Below are positions 1-12,239 of a stretch of DNA of 64,000 nt, piece after piece (position 1 is the stretch's first letter; each line of letters opens with the position of its first letter). The DNA is from Cymbidium sinense (Eukaryota > Streptophyta > Magnoliopsida > Asparagales > Orchidaceae): positions 84,456,925 through 84,520,924 of the forward strand of contig CM038225.1 in NCBI GenBank assembly GCA_021442155.1. The letters are read 5' to 3'. The notes beneath the pieces were generated by a model that was given only the letters and a program-made list of their open reading frames with translations, made no database searches and was not told the DNA's origin. The position numbers and the translations under genes are program-made.

Positions 1-1690
1 CTAAAAACCTAAACTTAAACTAAATAAAACCTAAAAGAAAAATAAATAAAAAACCTAAACCTAAATATAATAATAAAATAAAATAAAATAAAGCCTAAAC
101 TAAAAACTTAACAAAATAAAATAAAAATAAAAAAAATTATAATATAATAAATAAAACATAAACTAAACTAAAAAAATAAAATAAACCTATGAATAAAAAA
201 ACATTAATAAAATAAATAATAAAACAAAAATAAAATAAAATAAAAACCTAAACACAAAAAAAAACCTAAAAATAAATACAAAAATAAAACCTAAACCTAA
301 AACTAAAAAAAAAACTAAACTTAAAATAAAAATAAAATAAATAAAATAAAATAAACCAAAACCTAAACTAAAATAAACTAAACTAAATTAGATAAAACTA
401 AAGGTAAACCTAAAATAAACTAAGCCTAAACTTAAACCTAGACTAAATAAAATAAAATAAACTAAAATCAACCTAAACTGGGAACAAATAAAGCCTAAAA
501 TAAACATAAAATAAAACTTAAACTTAAACCAAAAAAAAATAAACAAAACCTAAACTTAAACCTAAAAACAATATAATAAAACCTAAACCCTAAACCCAAA
601 AACCTAAATTCTAAATCCTCACCCCCCAGGCCCTAAATAACTAGGCCTAAACCAAACCTGACCCTAAACTAACACGAACCCTAACTGGCAACCATAAACC
701 CTAAATCCTAAAAATCCTGGGTGTAAAGCCTAAACCCTAATCTACATTGAACCCTATAACTTAAACCATGTGACCCTAAACTCTAAATCCTAAACCCAAA
801 AACCCTAAACCCAAGCTGACACTTGCTAAATCCCAAAACCACCTCTAGGCAGCAAACCTATATAAAACCTTAAAACCCTAAACCCTAAACTTTAAACCCT
901 AAACCCTAAAAACTTTAAAACTTAAACCTAAACAAAATAAAACCTAAATAAAAAATAAATAAAAAATCTAAACTTAAATATAATAATTAAATAAAATAAA
1001 CTAAAACCTAAACTAAAACTAAGACCTCAACCTGAAAATAAAATAAAATAAAAAAGTAAATATAAAATATAATATAATAAATAAAAACATAAACTAAATT
1101 AAAAAATAAAATAAACCTATGAATAAAAAACCTAAAAAAAATAAATAATTAATGTAAAATAAAAAACTAAATAAAGCTAAAATAAAATAAAACCTAAACC
1201 TAAAAATAAAAATAATAAAAGCTAAACCTAAAATGAAAATAAAATAAACAAAATAAATTAATCTTAAACCTGAACTAAAATAAACTAAATTAGAATAAAT
1301 AAAACCTAAACCTAAACCAAAACCTAAACCTAGACTAAATAAAATAAAATAATGTAAAAATAAATGTAAACCTGAACTAAAAAATAAAGCCTAAAAGTAA
1401 ACATAAAATAAAAACCTAAAACCTAACCTAAAAAAATAAAACAAATAAATAAACCTAAACCTAAAAATAAAAAATAAAACATAAACCTAAAAAATAAAAT
1501 AAAAGTAAAACTCAAATAAAAAATTAACTTAAACCTAAACCTAAACCTAAAAAATAAACTAAAATAGAAAACCTAAACTAAAATAAATAAACAAAACTAG
1601 ATAAAAATAAAAAATAAACCTAAATAAAATTAAAAAACTAAAGTATACTAAAAAAATAAAAAATATACTTAAATTCTAGATAAACCTAAA
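1..1690. repeat. Degenerate telomere-like block, C-rich strand on plus
   Basis: There is no gene here. The sequence is made of CCTAAA, CTAAA and AAATAAA/AAAAT units in which the CCCTAAA heptamer is mostly lost. A more canonical stretch with many CCCTAAA units lies at about 575-910. That stretch also holds G-containing oddities (CAGGCC, CTGGC, GCAGC) which do not fit a telomere repeat and may be decay or read error. Orientation is constant. No open frame has family features. Confidence 0.85.
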
Positions 1691-1722
1691 CCTACCGGTT
1701 TACCTAATTTTTTTTTTAAAAA
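1691..1722 (+). repeat. Phased 'GTTTACTTAATTTTTTT' box, copy 1
   Basis: The core reads CCTACCGGTTTACCTAATTT followed by a T run and then AAAAAACCC. It marks the change from AAATAAA-type to CCCTAAA-type repeats. The GRP fragment begins 308 bp later. Twelve further versions lie at about 4604, 5505, 6779, 14048, 15380, 18979, 23040, 51588, 52869, 53992, 55314 and 56868. Confidence 0.75.
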
Positions 1723-1998
1723 ACCCTTAAACCATAAATCCTAAAACCTAAACCCTAAATCCTAAACCCTAAACCCCGAAAAACCCCAAACCCTAAACCC
1801 TAACCTTAAACCTTAAACCCTAGAAGCATAAATGCTAAAACACTAAACCCTAAACCCTAAACCCTAAATCTTAAACCTAAACCTTAACCCTAAACCCTAA
1901 ACCCTAAAACCCAAACCTTAAACCTAAACCTAAAGTAACTAAATAAATTATAAAATGAAGCTAAACCATAAAACCTAATAAACCTAAGCCTAAATCAA
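1723..1998. repeat. CCCTAAA block plus conserved GRP 5' flank
   Basis: Canonical and near-canonical CCCTAAA repeats, followed at about 1935-1998 by a flank (AAGTAACTAAATAAATTA, then AACCTAATAAACCTAA). The same flank precedes the GRP copies at 7165, 15683, 16318, 23354, 50602 and 54322. The shared flank shows that these copies descend from one cassette. Confidence 0.75.
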
Positions 1999-2430
1999 CT
2001 AAGATTAGATGGACCTTGATTGTAGGAACATCACCGTCAACCAAGATTAGTCTAGATCTGGTGGTGGAGGCGAAGCCTGAGGCAACAGTTATTGTAGTGG
2101 TGGTGGGGATCTGGACGTGCTGGTGGATATGGAGGTGGAGGGGGGAAAGATCAGGGATATGATGGTGGATCCGGCTACTCAAGAGGTCGGGGTAGTTCTA
2201 ATGGGAACTGGAGAAACTGAAGAACGATAATCCAATCAGCTGCTTATGGAACTATATCTTTATAGTAGAGATAGTTCTAGTTATCTATGGTTTTGGATTT
2301 CCTCTATGCATGCTCATTTTTGAACTATGTTGTAAGCTGTGTCTTAGAAAACTTGGTGTGTTACTTGGTTGATGAATTCAAAAAGAAAAAAATGTTGAAT
2401 CTGAATTTTTTCTCTCTTAATAAAAAAAAC
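1999..2430 (+). pseudogene. GRP: GRP 3' cDNA fragment, copy 1
   Basis: This is a 5'-truncated piece of a plant glycine-rich RNA-binding protein mRNA. In the intact family an N-terminal RRM and a C-terminal Gly-rich tail bind RNA. The sense frame starts at the very end of the RRM (residues like LDxRNITVNQ), then SRSGGGG, a Gly-rich stretch, QGYDGGSGYSRGRG and a C-terminal NGNWRN stop near 2218. About 200 bp of 3' UTR and a short A run (about 2423-2429) follow, and then CCCTAAA. Defects are a stop where Gln is expected (TTAG in NQAQSR), a frameshift after SGGGGE, and loss of about 80 bp in the Gly-rich part. The minus-strand His-rich frame over it is a shadow. Confidence 0.85.
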
Positions 2431-3296
2431 CAAAAACCCTAAACCCTAAATTAAAATCTGAACCCTAAACCTAAAACCTAAAGCTAAATCCTAAATCCTA
2501 AAAACCCTAAACCCTAAAACCTTAAACCCTAATCCCTAAACCCTAAACCCTAAACACCAAACCCTAAACACTAAACCCTAAACCTTAAACCCCAAACCAT
2601 AAATTCTAAATCATAAACTAACCTTAAACCCTAAACCCTAAATCCTAAAAACTTAAAAGCCTAAACCAAAACTAAATAAAACCTAAAAATAAAAAAATAA
2701 AAAACAACTCAACCTAAATAAAATAAAAAATACAATAAACTAAAAGCCTAAACCTAAAAAAAATAAATAAATAAAAAATAAAAACTAAATAAAAATAAAA
2801 TAAATAGAAACCTAAACTAAACTAAAAAAATAAAATAAATCTAAATAAAAGAAAAACTAAATGCAAAATAAAATTAAAATAAGCCTAAAATAAAATAAAA
2901 TTAAAACTAAGTAAAAACCTAAACCTAAAAAATAAACTTAAAAATAAAGCCTAAAAATACCTAAAAATAAAACTTAAAGCCTAAAAAAAAAAACTAAACC
3001 TCAAATAAACAAAATAAAATATGCTTAAAGCTAAACTAAAATAAATAAAACCTAAACCTAAACCTAAAATAAACTACACCTAAACCCTAAAATAATTAAA
3101 ATAAAATAAACTAAAAATAAACCTAAACCTAAACTAAAAAGTAAAACCTAAAAAAAATCTTAGAATAAAATCATAAATCTTAAACCTAAACCTAAAAAAT
3201 AAAATAAAAATAAAACAACTAAAAAATTAATTAAAAATATAAACTTAAACCTAAAAAATAAACTAAAATAAAAAACCTAAACTAAAATAAATAAAT
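2431..3296. repeat. Telomere-like block
   Basis: CCCTAAA-rich at about 2435-2660, then AAATAAA/CCTAAA-type. It starts directly at the A run of GRP copy 1. No other structure seen. Confidence 0.85.
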
Positions 3297-3574
3297 CGGG
3301 GATATGATGGTGGATCCCTCTAATGGAGAGGTCAGGGTGGTTCTGATGTGAACTAGAGAAATTAAAGAATATCCTATTTGATCTGCTTCTTATGGAACTG
3401 TGTCATTATAGTAAAGACAGTTCTAGTTATCAAGGGTTTTGGATTTGCTCTATGCATGCTAATTTTTGAACTATGTTGTTGCTTGTGTCTTAGAAAAATT
3501 GGTGTGCTACTTGGTTGATCAATTTGAAAAGAGGAAATATTGGATCTGAATTTGTTCTCTATTATAATAAAAAC
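3297..3574 (+). pseudogene. GRP: GRP 3' cDNA fragment, copy 2 (more truncated)
   Basis: Starts abruptly at the codons for GYDGGS near the C-terminal end of the Gly-rich tail. It continues through the stop region and the full 3' UTR (the ATGGAACTGTGTC and GATTTGCTCTATGCATGCT blocks shared by all copies) to an A-rich end. It lacks the conserved 5' flank and abuts AAATAAA repeats directly. It is therefore either a separate truncation or a deletion product of a longer copy. Confidence 0.8.
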
Positions 3575-6500
3575 AAAAATTCTAAACCCTAAACTAAAAC
3601 CTGAACCCTAAACCTAAAACCTAAACCCTAAAACCTAAACCCTAAACCATAAAACCCTAAAACCCTAAACCTAAACCCTAAACCCTAAAACTTAAACCCT
3701 AAACCCTAAACACTAAACTCTAAACCCTAAACCCTAAACCCTAAACCCTAAACCCCAAACCATAAACTAACCCTTAACTCTAAACCCTAAACGCTAAACC
3801 CTAAACCCAAAAAGCTAAAATCATAAAAGCCTAAACCAAAACTAAATAAAACCTAAAAAACAAACATAAACCTAAATAAAATAAAAAATATAATAAAATA
3901 AAAACCTAAACTAAAATCTAAACCTAAACCTAAACCAAATCCTAAAATAAAATAAAATAATAAATAAAAACTAAACTAAAATAAAATAAATAAAAACCTA
4001 AACTAAACTAAAAAATAAAATAAACATAAATAAAATAAAAACTAAATTTAAAATAAAAATAAAATAAAATAAAATAAAATAAAAACCTAATCCTAAAAAA
4101 TAAACTTAAAAATAAAACTTAAAAAATAAATAAAAAATAAAATCTAAACCCTAAACAAAAAATAAAACTTAACCTCAAATAAATAAAATAAAATAAACCT
4201 AAACATAAACTAAAATAAATAAGACCTAAACCTAAATCTAAAATAAACTAAACCTAAACACTAAACCAATTAAAATACAATAAACTTAAAGTAAACCTAA
4301 ACCTAAACTAAAAACTAATAACTAAAAATAAACCTAGAATAAAAACAAAAAACCTAAACCTTAACCTAAAATAAAAAATAAAAGTTAAACATAAAAAATA
4401 AAAAAATAAAAAAACTCAACTAAGAAACTAACTTAAACCTAAATGTAAACCTAAAAAAAAAACTAAAACAAAAAACCTAAACTAAAATAAATAAACCTAA
4501 AATAAATAAATAAAACTAAATAAAAAATAAACCTAAATATTACTACAAAAAAACTAAACTAATCAAAATTAAAAATAAACTTAATAGACTAGATAAACCT
4601 AAACCTTCTAGTTTACATAATTTTTTTAAAAAATAAAAAACCTTAAAACCTAAATCCTAAACCCTAAACCCTAAAAAACCCTCCACCTAAACCCTTCCTA
4701 AACCTAAATAACCCACCTAATCCTAAACCCTAAAAGCATAAATGCTAAACCCTAAACCCTAAACCTAAACCTCTCTAAACCCCAACTAAAACCTCTAAAT
4801 AAAACCCCAAACCATAAACCCTAAACCCTAACCCACCCTTAATACCTAAAAGCCAAAACCCAAACTTAATAAAACCTAATAATAATAAAAATAAAAAACC
4901 TAATCCTAAACCTAAAATAAAATAAAATAAGCCTAAATAAAATAAAAATTGAACATAAAATAAAAATAATATAAACCTAAAATAAAATAAAATAAAATAA
5001 AAACTAAATAAAATTCTAAACCTAAAAAATAAACTTAAAAATAATACATAAAAATAATTAAAATGTAAAACCTAAACCCTAAACAAAAAAAACCTAAACC
5101 TCAAATAAACAAAATAAAATAAACCTAAACCTAAGCTGAAATAAATTAAATTTAAACCTAAAATAAACTAAACCTAAACCCTAAACTAAATAAAAAAAGT
5201 AAACTAAAAATAAACCTAAACCTAAACTAAAATATAATACCTAAAAATATACCTAGAATAGAAACATAAAACCTAAACCTAAACCTAAACCTAAAAATAA
5301 AAAATAAAACTTAAACCTAAAAAATAAAATAAAATAAAACTAAACTAAAAAATAAACATAAACCAAAACCTAAACCTAAAAAATAAACTAAAATAAAATA
5401 CCTAAACTAAAATAAATAAACCAAAAATAAATAAACTAAACTAAATAAAAAAAATAAACCTAAACAAAATTTAAAAAAATCCTAAATAAACTATATAAAC
5501 ATAAACCTACTAGTTTACTTATTCTTTTTTTTTAAATCCCCTAAACTATAAATCCTAAACCCTAAACCCTAAACCTTAAACTAACCATAAACCCTAAAAC
5601 CTAAACCAAAAAACCAAACCTACCCTCCCCAAACCTAAACTAAAACCCTACCACTCCTAAACCCCAACTAACCCTAACCTAAAACCAAAACTAAAACCCT
5701 AAAACCCTAAACTCTTGACTCTAAACCAAAACAAACCCTAAACCCTCCCTCCCTAAACCCTAAACCCCTTAAACATCCCCAACTACACCACCCTAAATAA
5801 TAAACCCTAACCCTAAACCCTAAAGCCTAAAACCCTAAACCCTAAACCTTAAACCCTAAAACTGTAAACCATAAACCCATAAATCCTAAAAACATAAACC
5901 TAAACTAAATAAAATAAATAAATAAACCTAAACCTAAATAAAATAAAAAATTATAATTAAAATAAAAAACTAAACATTAACCTAAAAGTAAAATAATATT
6001 AAAAAAACTAAAATAAAATAAATAAAAACATAAACTAAACTAGAAAATAAAATTAACCCAAGAATTAAAAAATCTAAATAAAATAAAAACTAAATGTTAA
6101 ATAAAAAAAATAAACCTACAATAAAATAAAATAAAAACTAAATAAAAACCTGATCCTAGAAAATAGAAGTAAAAATTAATTAAAAATAAAGCCTAAACCC
6201 TAACTAAAAAAAAATTAAACCTAAAATAAAAATAAAATAAACATAAAATAAACTAAAATAAATAACACCTAAACCAAAACATAAATATAAACTAAATAAA
6301 GTAAAATAAACTAAAAATAAACCTAAACCTAAACTAAAAAGTAAAACTTAAAATAAACCTAAAATAAAAACCTAAAACCTAAACATAAGAAATTAAATTA
6401 GAAATCTTAACCTAAATCTAAAAAATATAAAATAAAACCTAAACCTAAAAAATAAAATAAAAATAAAGCTCAACTAAAAAAAACCTAAACCTAAACTTAA

Positions 6501-7164
6501 AAAATAAAACCTCAAAATAAGCCTAAAATAAAATCCTAATCCTAAAAAAATAAAATAAAAACTTGAACCTAAACCTAAATATAAAAAATAAAACCTAACT
6601 CTAAATAAAATCAACTAAAAAATAAACCTAATCATAAACCTAAACAAAAAAAAATGAAATATAAAACCTAAATAAAAATAAATAAACTTAAAATAAAGAA
6701 ACTAAACAAAATAAAAAATAAAAAAATAAACCTAAATAAAAATAAAAAATAAAATAAATAAACTAAATAAACATAATTCTACCTGTTTACTTAATTTTTT
6801 TTAAAAAAACCTTGAACCCTAAATAAAAAATCAAGCTCTAAACCCTATACCTACAAAACTTACCTCAAACCTAAACCAACACTTAAATCCCACTTCTCCT
6901 AAACCCTAAACCTTAAACCCTAAGTCATAAGCCCTAAACCCTAAACCCTAACCCTAAACCCTAAACCTTAATAGCATAAACCTTAAAACCCAAAACCCTA
7001 AGCCTTAAATAAACCATAACCCTAAACCCAAAACCCTAAACTTTAAACCCCAAACCCTAAACCTGAAACCCCAAACCTTAAACCTAAACTTAAAGTAATT
7101 AAATAAAATAAAAAATAAACTTAAACCCTAAAACCTAATAAACTTAAACTTAAACCAAAACTCT
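3575..7164. repeat. Telomere-like block with three phased boxes
   Basis: Alternating CCCTAAA-type stretches (about 3590-3830, 4630-4870, 5540-5900, 6890-7080) and AAATAAA/CCTAAA-type stretches. Boxes of the GTTTACTTAATTTTTT type lie at about 4604-4630, 5505-5535 and 6779-6805, each at a switch from degenerate to canonical repeats. The last one precedes GRP copy 3 by 385 bp. No coding sequence is supported. Confidence 0.8.
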
Positions 7165-7654
7165 AAGATTGGGCAGAACCTTGACAACAGGATCCTCACT
7201 GTCAACCAGGCTTAGTCTAGATCTGACGGTGGAGGCAAAGGCAAAGGTAGTGGTTATCGTAGTGGGGGTTGTGGATCTGGAGGTGCTGGCGGATATGGTG
7301 GGGGTGGTCAAAGTAGTGGTGGTTATGGAGGCAGGAGGAGTGACAGAAGTTACAATCATGGTCGTGGTGAAGGGAGAGATCAAGGATATGATGGTGGATC
7401 TTACTACTCGAGAGGCCAAGGTGGTTCTGATGGGACAAAAGAAACTAAATAACAGTCGATCCGATCTGCTACTTATGGAACTGTGTCTTTATATTAGAGA
7501 CTATTCAAGTTATCTAGAGTTTTTGATTTGCTCTATGTGTGCTCATTTTTATATCTATGTCATCGCTTATGTGTTAGAAAACTTGGTGTGTTACTTGGTT
7601 GATGAAATTAAAAAGAAGAAATATTAAATTTGAATTTGTTCTCTATTTAAAAAA
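7165..7654 (+). pseudogene. GRP: GRP 3' cDNA fragment, copy 3 (best Gly-rich frame)
   Basis: The clearest copy. Reading from about 7165 the frame gives the last RRM residues (LDNR then LTVNQA), a TAG in place of Gln, SRSDGGGKGKGSGYRSGG, then an uninterrupted Gly-rich tail with GGYGGGGQSSGGYGGRRSD, RDQGYDGGSYYSRGQGGSDG and a stop near 7452. The usual plant GRP is about 150-170 residues with one RRM; here the RRM core (RNP-1 and RNP-2) is absent. A 3' UTR of about 200 bp and an A run join CCAAAACCCTAAACCC. The 152-residue ATG frame over this locus is out of frame and not real. Confidence 0.88.
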
Positions 7655-7899
7655 ACCAAAACCCTAAACCCTAAACTAAAACCTAACCCCTAAACCTAAA
7701 ACCTAAACCCTAAACCCTAAACCCTAAACTATAAAAATAAAAAAATAAAAAAATAAAAAAAACAAAAAAAAACCATAGCCCTCAATGCTAAACACTCAAA
7801 CTAACCCTAAACCCTAAACCTACAAACATAAAACCTAAGCCCTAAACCCTAAACCCAAAAACCCTATACCCCAAACCCTAAATCCTAAACACTAATATG
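7655..7899. repeat. CCCTAAA block
   Basis: Short canonical telomere-like block after the A run of GRP copy 3, with an AAAAATA stretch at about 7735-7770. It grades into the CTAATAA block. Confidence 0.8.
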
Positions 7900-9028
7900 T
7901 AACTAATAAAATATGAAACTAAACTAAATAAAATTAAAACTAATAAATAATAAACTAAAACTAATAAACTAATAATAAACAAAAAACTAATAATAAACTA
8001 AAATAATAACTAAGTAACTAAACTAAACTAACTAAATAACAACTAAATAACTAAAAAAACTAATAATAACAAAAACTAAGAAAAGTAATAAATAAACTGA
8101 TAACTAAATTATACATAAACAAAAGAACCCCACTAATAAACTAACTAAAAATAAATTAAACTAATAAATCTAATAAAAACTAAACTAAACCTAAACTAAT
8201 AACCAAAACTAAACTAATAAATTAACTAAACTAAACCCTAATAAATAACTAACTAATAAACATAAACCATAACTAACCTAAATAATAACTAATATTAAAA
8301 CTAAACCTAATAACTAAATTAATAATAACTAAACTAAGTAAACTAAAACTAATAACTAATAAACTAAAATTAATAAACTAACTAAATAACTAATAAATAA
8401 CTAATAATAATGACTAACTAATAACTAAAACTAACTAAACAACTAATAATAAACTAATAAACTATATAAACCTAATAATAAACTAACTAAATAATAATAA
8501 CTAAAACTAATAATAAAACTAAAAAAAACTAAAAAAAAGTAATAAACTAAAATAAAATAATTAATAACAACTAACACTAAATTAATGAACTAATAATAAA
8601 CTAAACTAAATAAAACTAATAACTAATCTAATAATAATAATAATAAACTAAACTAATAATAAACTAAATAATACATAAAACCTAAATAAATAAACTAAAC
8701 CTAATAATAGTAAATAAACATAATAAACTAACTAATAATAATAAACTAATAAAATTAACTAAACTAATAAACTAATAACTAACAATAATAAAAAATAAAC
8801 TAAGCTAAAAACTATAATAACTAAAAAACACTAAATAATAAAAAAACCTAATAACATAAAAATTGACTAAACTAAACTAATAATAATAATAAACTAAATA
8901 ATGAAAAACTAAAACTAAAATAAACACTATACTTACTAAACTAATAAATAATAATAAACTAAATAAAAACTAACTAATAAAATTAATAATAACTAACAAA
9001 AAATAACAAAACTAACTAAATAAATAAC

Positions 9029-9060
<32 letters not shown>

Positions 9061-9083
9061 TAATAATAATAATAATAATAATA

Positions 9084-9116
<33 letters not shown>

Positions 9117-10240
9117 AATAAACTAAACACTAAACCCCAAAACCTAAATTAATAAAACTAATAATAACTAACTAAACTAAAGTAAAATAACTAATAATTA
9201 AACTAATAAAACTAATAATAATAATAACTATATAATAATTAAAAAAACTAATAAACTAATAATAAATCTAAACTAAAACTAACTAATAACTAACTAATAT
9301 AACCTAATAAACTAATAAATAATAAACTAAAACCTAATAATAACTAAAAACTAAAACTAATAATAACTAAACCCAAAAACTAATAACTAATAAACTAATA
9401 AATAAATAAACAAACTAATAAACTAAACTAATAATAATAAAACTACTAAACTAACTAATAAAACAAAATAATAATAGTAATAAATAATAATAATATAACT
9501 AACTAACTAAATTAATAAACTAATAAAAATAAAATTAATAATAAACTAACTAATAAATAACTAAATAACTAAATCCTAAACCCTAACTAAATAAATAAAC
9601 TAAATAATAATAAAACTATTAATAATAAACATAAACTAATAATAATAATAAACTAAAGGAAAAAACTAAACTAAAATAAAACTAATAATAAACCAATTAA
9701 CCAAACTAATAATAATAAGAAATAATAAATAACTAATAATAATTAATAAAAAACTAAACCATAAACTAAACAAAAAACTAATAATAATAATAAACTAATA
9801 AATCTAAACCCATAACTAAACTAATGAAACTAATAAACTATACTAATGAACTAATAAATAAACTAACAAAATTAAACTAATAAAACTAAATCAATAACTA
9901 AAACTAACTAAAACCTAAATAATAATAAAACCATAAACTAATAATAATAATAACTAACTAAATAAATAACTAACTAACTGATAATAACTAATAAATAAAC
10001 TAAAATAAACTAAACCCTAATAAACAAATAAACAAAATAAATTAACTAAATAAACTAATAAACTAAACCTAACCTCCCCAACTAAACTAACCTAAAATAA
10101 TAATAATTAAAACTAAAACTAATAAAACTAAACTAATAATCTAACTAAAATAAACATAAAACTAATAATAAACTAATAATAACCTAAAACTAATAAAACC
10201 TAATAATAACTAATAGACACTAAACCTAAAAATTAAGCCC
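7900..10240. repeat. CTAATAA/CTAAATAA variant block
   Basis: About 2.3 kb of ACTAATAA, AATAATAA and CTAAATAA units, almost without G. It differs from the CCCTAAA and AAATAAA blocks elsewhere and occurs only once in the window. No gene, no GRP fragment and no phased box are seen in it. Confidence 0.85.
9060..9114. repeat. Perfect (TAA)n/(TTA)n inverted repeat
   Basis: A run of TAA triplets reverses at 9084/9085 into TTA triplets. It gives arms of about 25 bp with no loop, a potential cruciform. Confidence 0.9.
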
Positions 10241-10377
10241 TAAAACTAAACTAAATGTTGTTAATGGGCGATTTTGGGATACCTCATGTTCTTGGTGAAT
10301 TTTTTTGAGAACTTTTTCTCTTGGATTCCCTATAGATCGATGTTGATGATCTCGACTGTCTTATCATCATGTGACTC

Positions 10378-12115
10378 ATGGCATCTTCTTCAAATCCATG
10401 GGTAAATCCCATCTATGGATTCCGCTAGGTATCGATTTTTGGTAATCCTACCTCTAAATTACCTACTGTTACTAAACCTTTCAAAGTTGCTTTAGCTGGT
10501 AAGAATTCCTCCACCGAGCCTCCTTTGAATTTGCTTCATACTACTTTTAAAGGTACTTCGACAATTATGATTTCAGATGAGGATATTGAACGATTAGTTG
10601 AGCTTTTTGCTTTTTCTTCGATTGGAAAGTTTTCATTTAAATGACCAAAGATGGAAGATATTCGTTCTTTTTTCATAGCTTAAATTTATCTGGTTTTTTT
10701 TCTATTGGGCTGATTGATGTAAGGCATGTTTGATTAAACTTTCTCATGACCTTGATTAAAGAAGACTTTTTTCTAGGCATTCCTACTATGTTTTTAATTA
10801 TCAAATGTGTATTCTGAAGTGGACGTCTATGTTTGATGTTAATGAAGAGTCTCCTATTATTTCCATTTGGATTTCTTTACCTAACTTGTGGATTCATCTC
10901 TTTAATCATCAAATTATTTATGCTATTGGGTTGATTTTTGGTCGGCCATTATAAGTTGATCAGGCAACAACTGCTTCTTCTAGACCGTATGTTGCTAGAA
11001 TTCTTGTAGAGATTGATATTACTAAAAATATCAAAGAAATTTGGTTGGATTCAAAGAAATGCAATTATTTTAGAAAGTTATTTTGAACTTTCCCATTTTT
11101 TGTAATCATTGTAAGATTCATGGGCATGAAATTTCTGAATGCTTTATTGCTCATCTCTCTCTTAGGAAGAAAATCACCAATAAGAATTCAATTGTTGAAA
11201 AAACTGATGATTCTCTCAAGTTGGATAATGGAAATTATACTTGTTAAAATTTTGATGTTTTGCAAAACTAAATTTCTGAATCTTCTAAAAAATTTTTACA
11301 TATTAATGATCTATCTAATCTGAAAGGTTATTTTGATGTTTCTGAAAAAGTTGTAACTAATAATCATGCTCTAAGTGTTTCATTTGATGATTCTCTTAAA
11401 GGGAAGACTTTTGAGGCTATGGTTAATGATTATAATGATTTGGATGTTGTGCATAAGTCCTTTCCTGATGATGGTTCAATATTGTATGCTAACACCATTT
11501 CTTCCAATTAGTTGAATGTTATTTTCTTTCTCTTATGTCTACTTTAGATCATGGGAAAGAGACTATTTCTTTGCTTTCTTTGATTAAGAATGATGGTGAT
11601 AAGAATGTTCTTATTTCTAATATTTTAACTTATGGTCCTGATAATCTTGTTAATATTGGTGATCCTTCTTTTAAAAAATAAGATTTAGATTCCTGTGATA
11701 ATTCTCTCATTGTGAATAGTTATGTTTCGATTCAAAATGATGGTTTTCTATGGCTGGTAATTATGTCTAGAATTTTGGTTATATGCTATGTGTTTCTAAG
11801 GGATTTAAATCTTATTTTAATCCCTTACATGAAGATTTTACTAAAAATCTGAATTCTGTTTCTCTTGCTTCTTTTATGAATGAAGATAGGGAGGAGACAC
11901 CTGAGATTATGTTGGAAGGTGAAAATATTGATAATTATCTTCTTAATAAAGTTGTTTCTGCTACTTCTTTAACTTCTAATTCTGAAATGCATACTATTTT
12001 TTATTTTCCTTTGTCTAATATTATCGATGATTCTCAATGCTCTTCATTGAAATTGATAGCTTCTATTGATCCCCATGCATTTTATAATATTGATTCATTT
12101 TGATGGAGATTTTTT
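10378..12115 (+). pseudogene. LINE-A ORF1 (DUF4283 plus CCHC knuckle), broken
   Basis: ORF1 proteins of plant L1 elements bind element RNA and form the RNP for target-primed reverse transcription. The ATG at 10378 gives MASSSNPWVNPIYGFR, typical of this ORF's start. A DUF4283-like region follows (about 10560-11070: SDEDIERLVELF, then GKFS, a downstream FKWTSMFD-like segment and WISLPNLW), spread over more than one frame with many stops. A zinc knuckle C-x2-C-x4-H-x4-C lies at 11101-11142, and a Ser/Asp-rich C-terminal part at about 11300-12103 is largely open in pieces. Multiple stops and frameshifts make it a pseudogene. Confidence 0.8.
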
Positions 12116-12239
12116 GGAGAAAGGATGGCTAAAAACTATTTACAAGAAGAAAATGAAAAAAAGTGTTCAAATTTATGCCCCTCCTCACTTGCTGAGGGTT
12201 ACTCATTCCAAAGCTTCTTGGAAATAATCTCTCCTCCAT

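Noticed and set aside
1..1000. True chromosome terminus
   Set aside because: The first kilobase is more degenerate than internal blocks, not a run of perfect CCCTAAA. The window does not reach a living telomere end.
1961..2182. His-rich minus-strand frame (also at 7217-7438 and 57170-57400)
   Set aside because: It is the reverse strand of Gly-rich GRP codons; the true frame is on plus and lacks an ATG because the cDNA is 5'-truncated.
7169..7627. 152-codon plus-strand frame
   Set aside because: Starts at an ATG created at the junction and is out of frame with the GRP tail, giving a Val-rich artefact.
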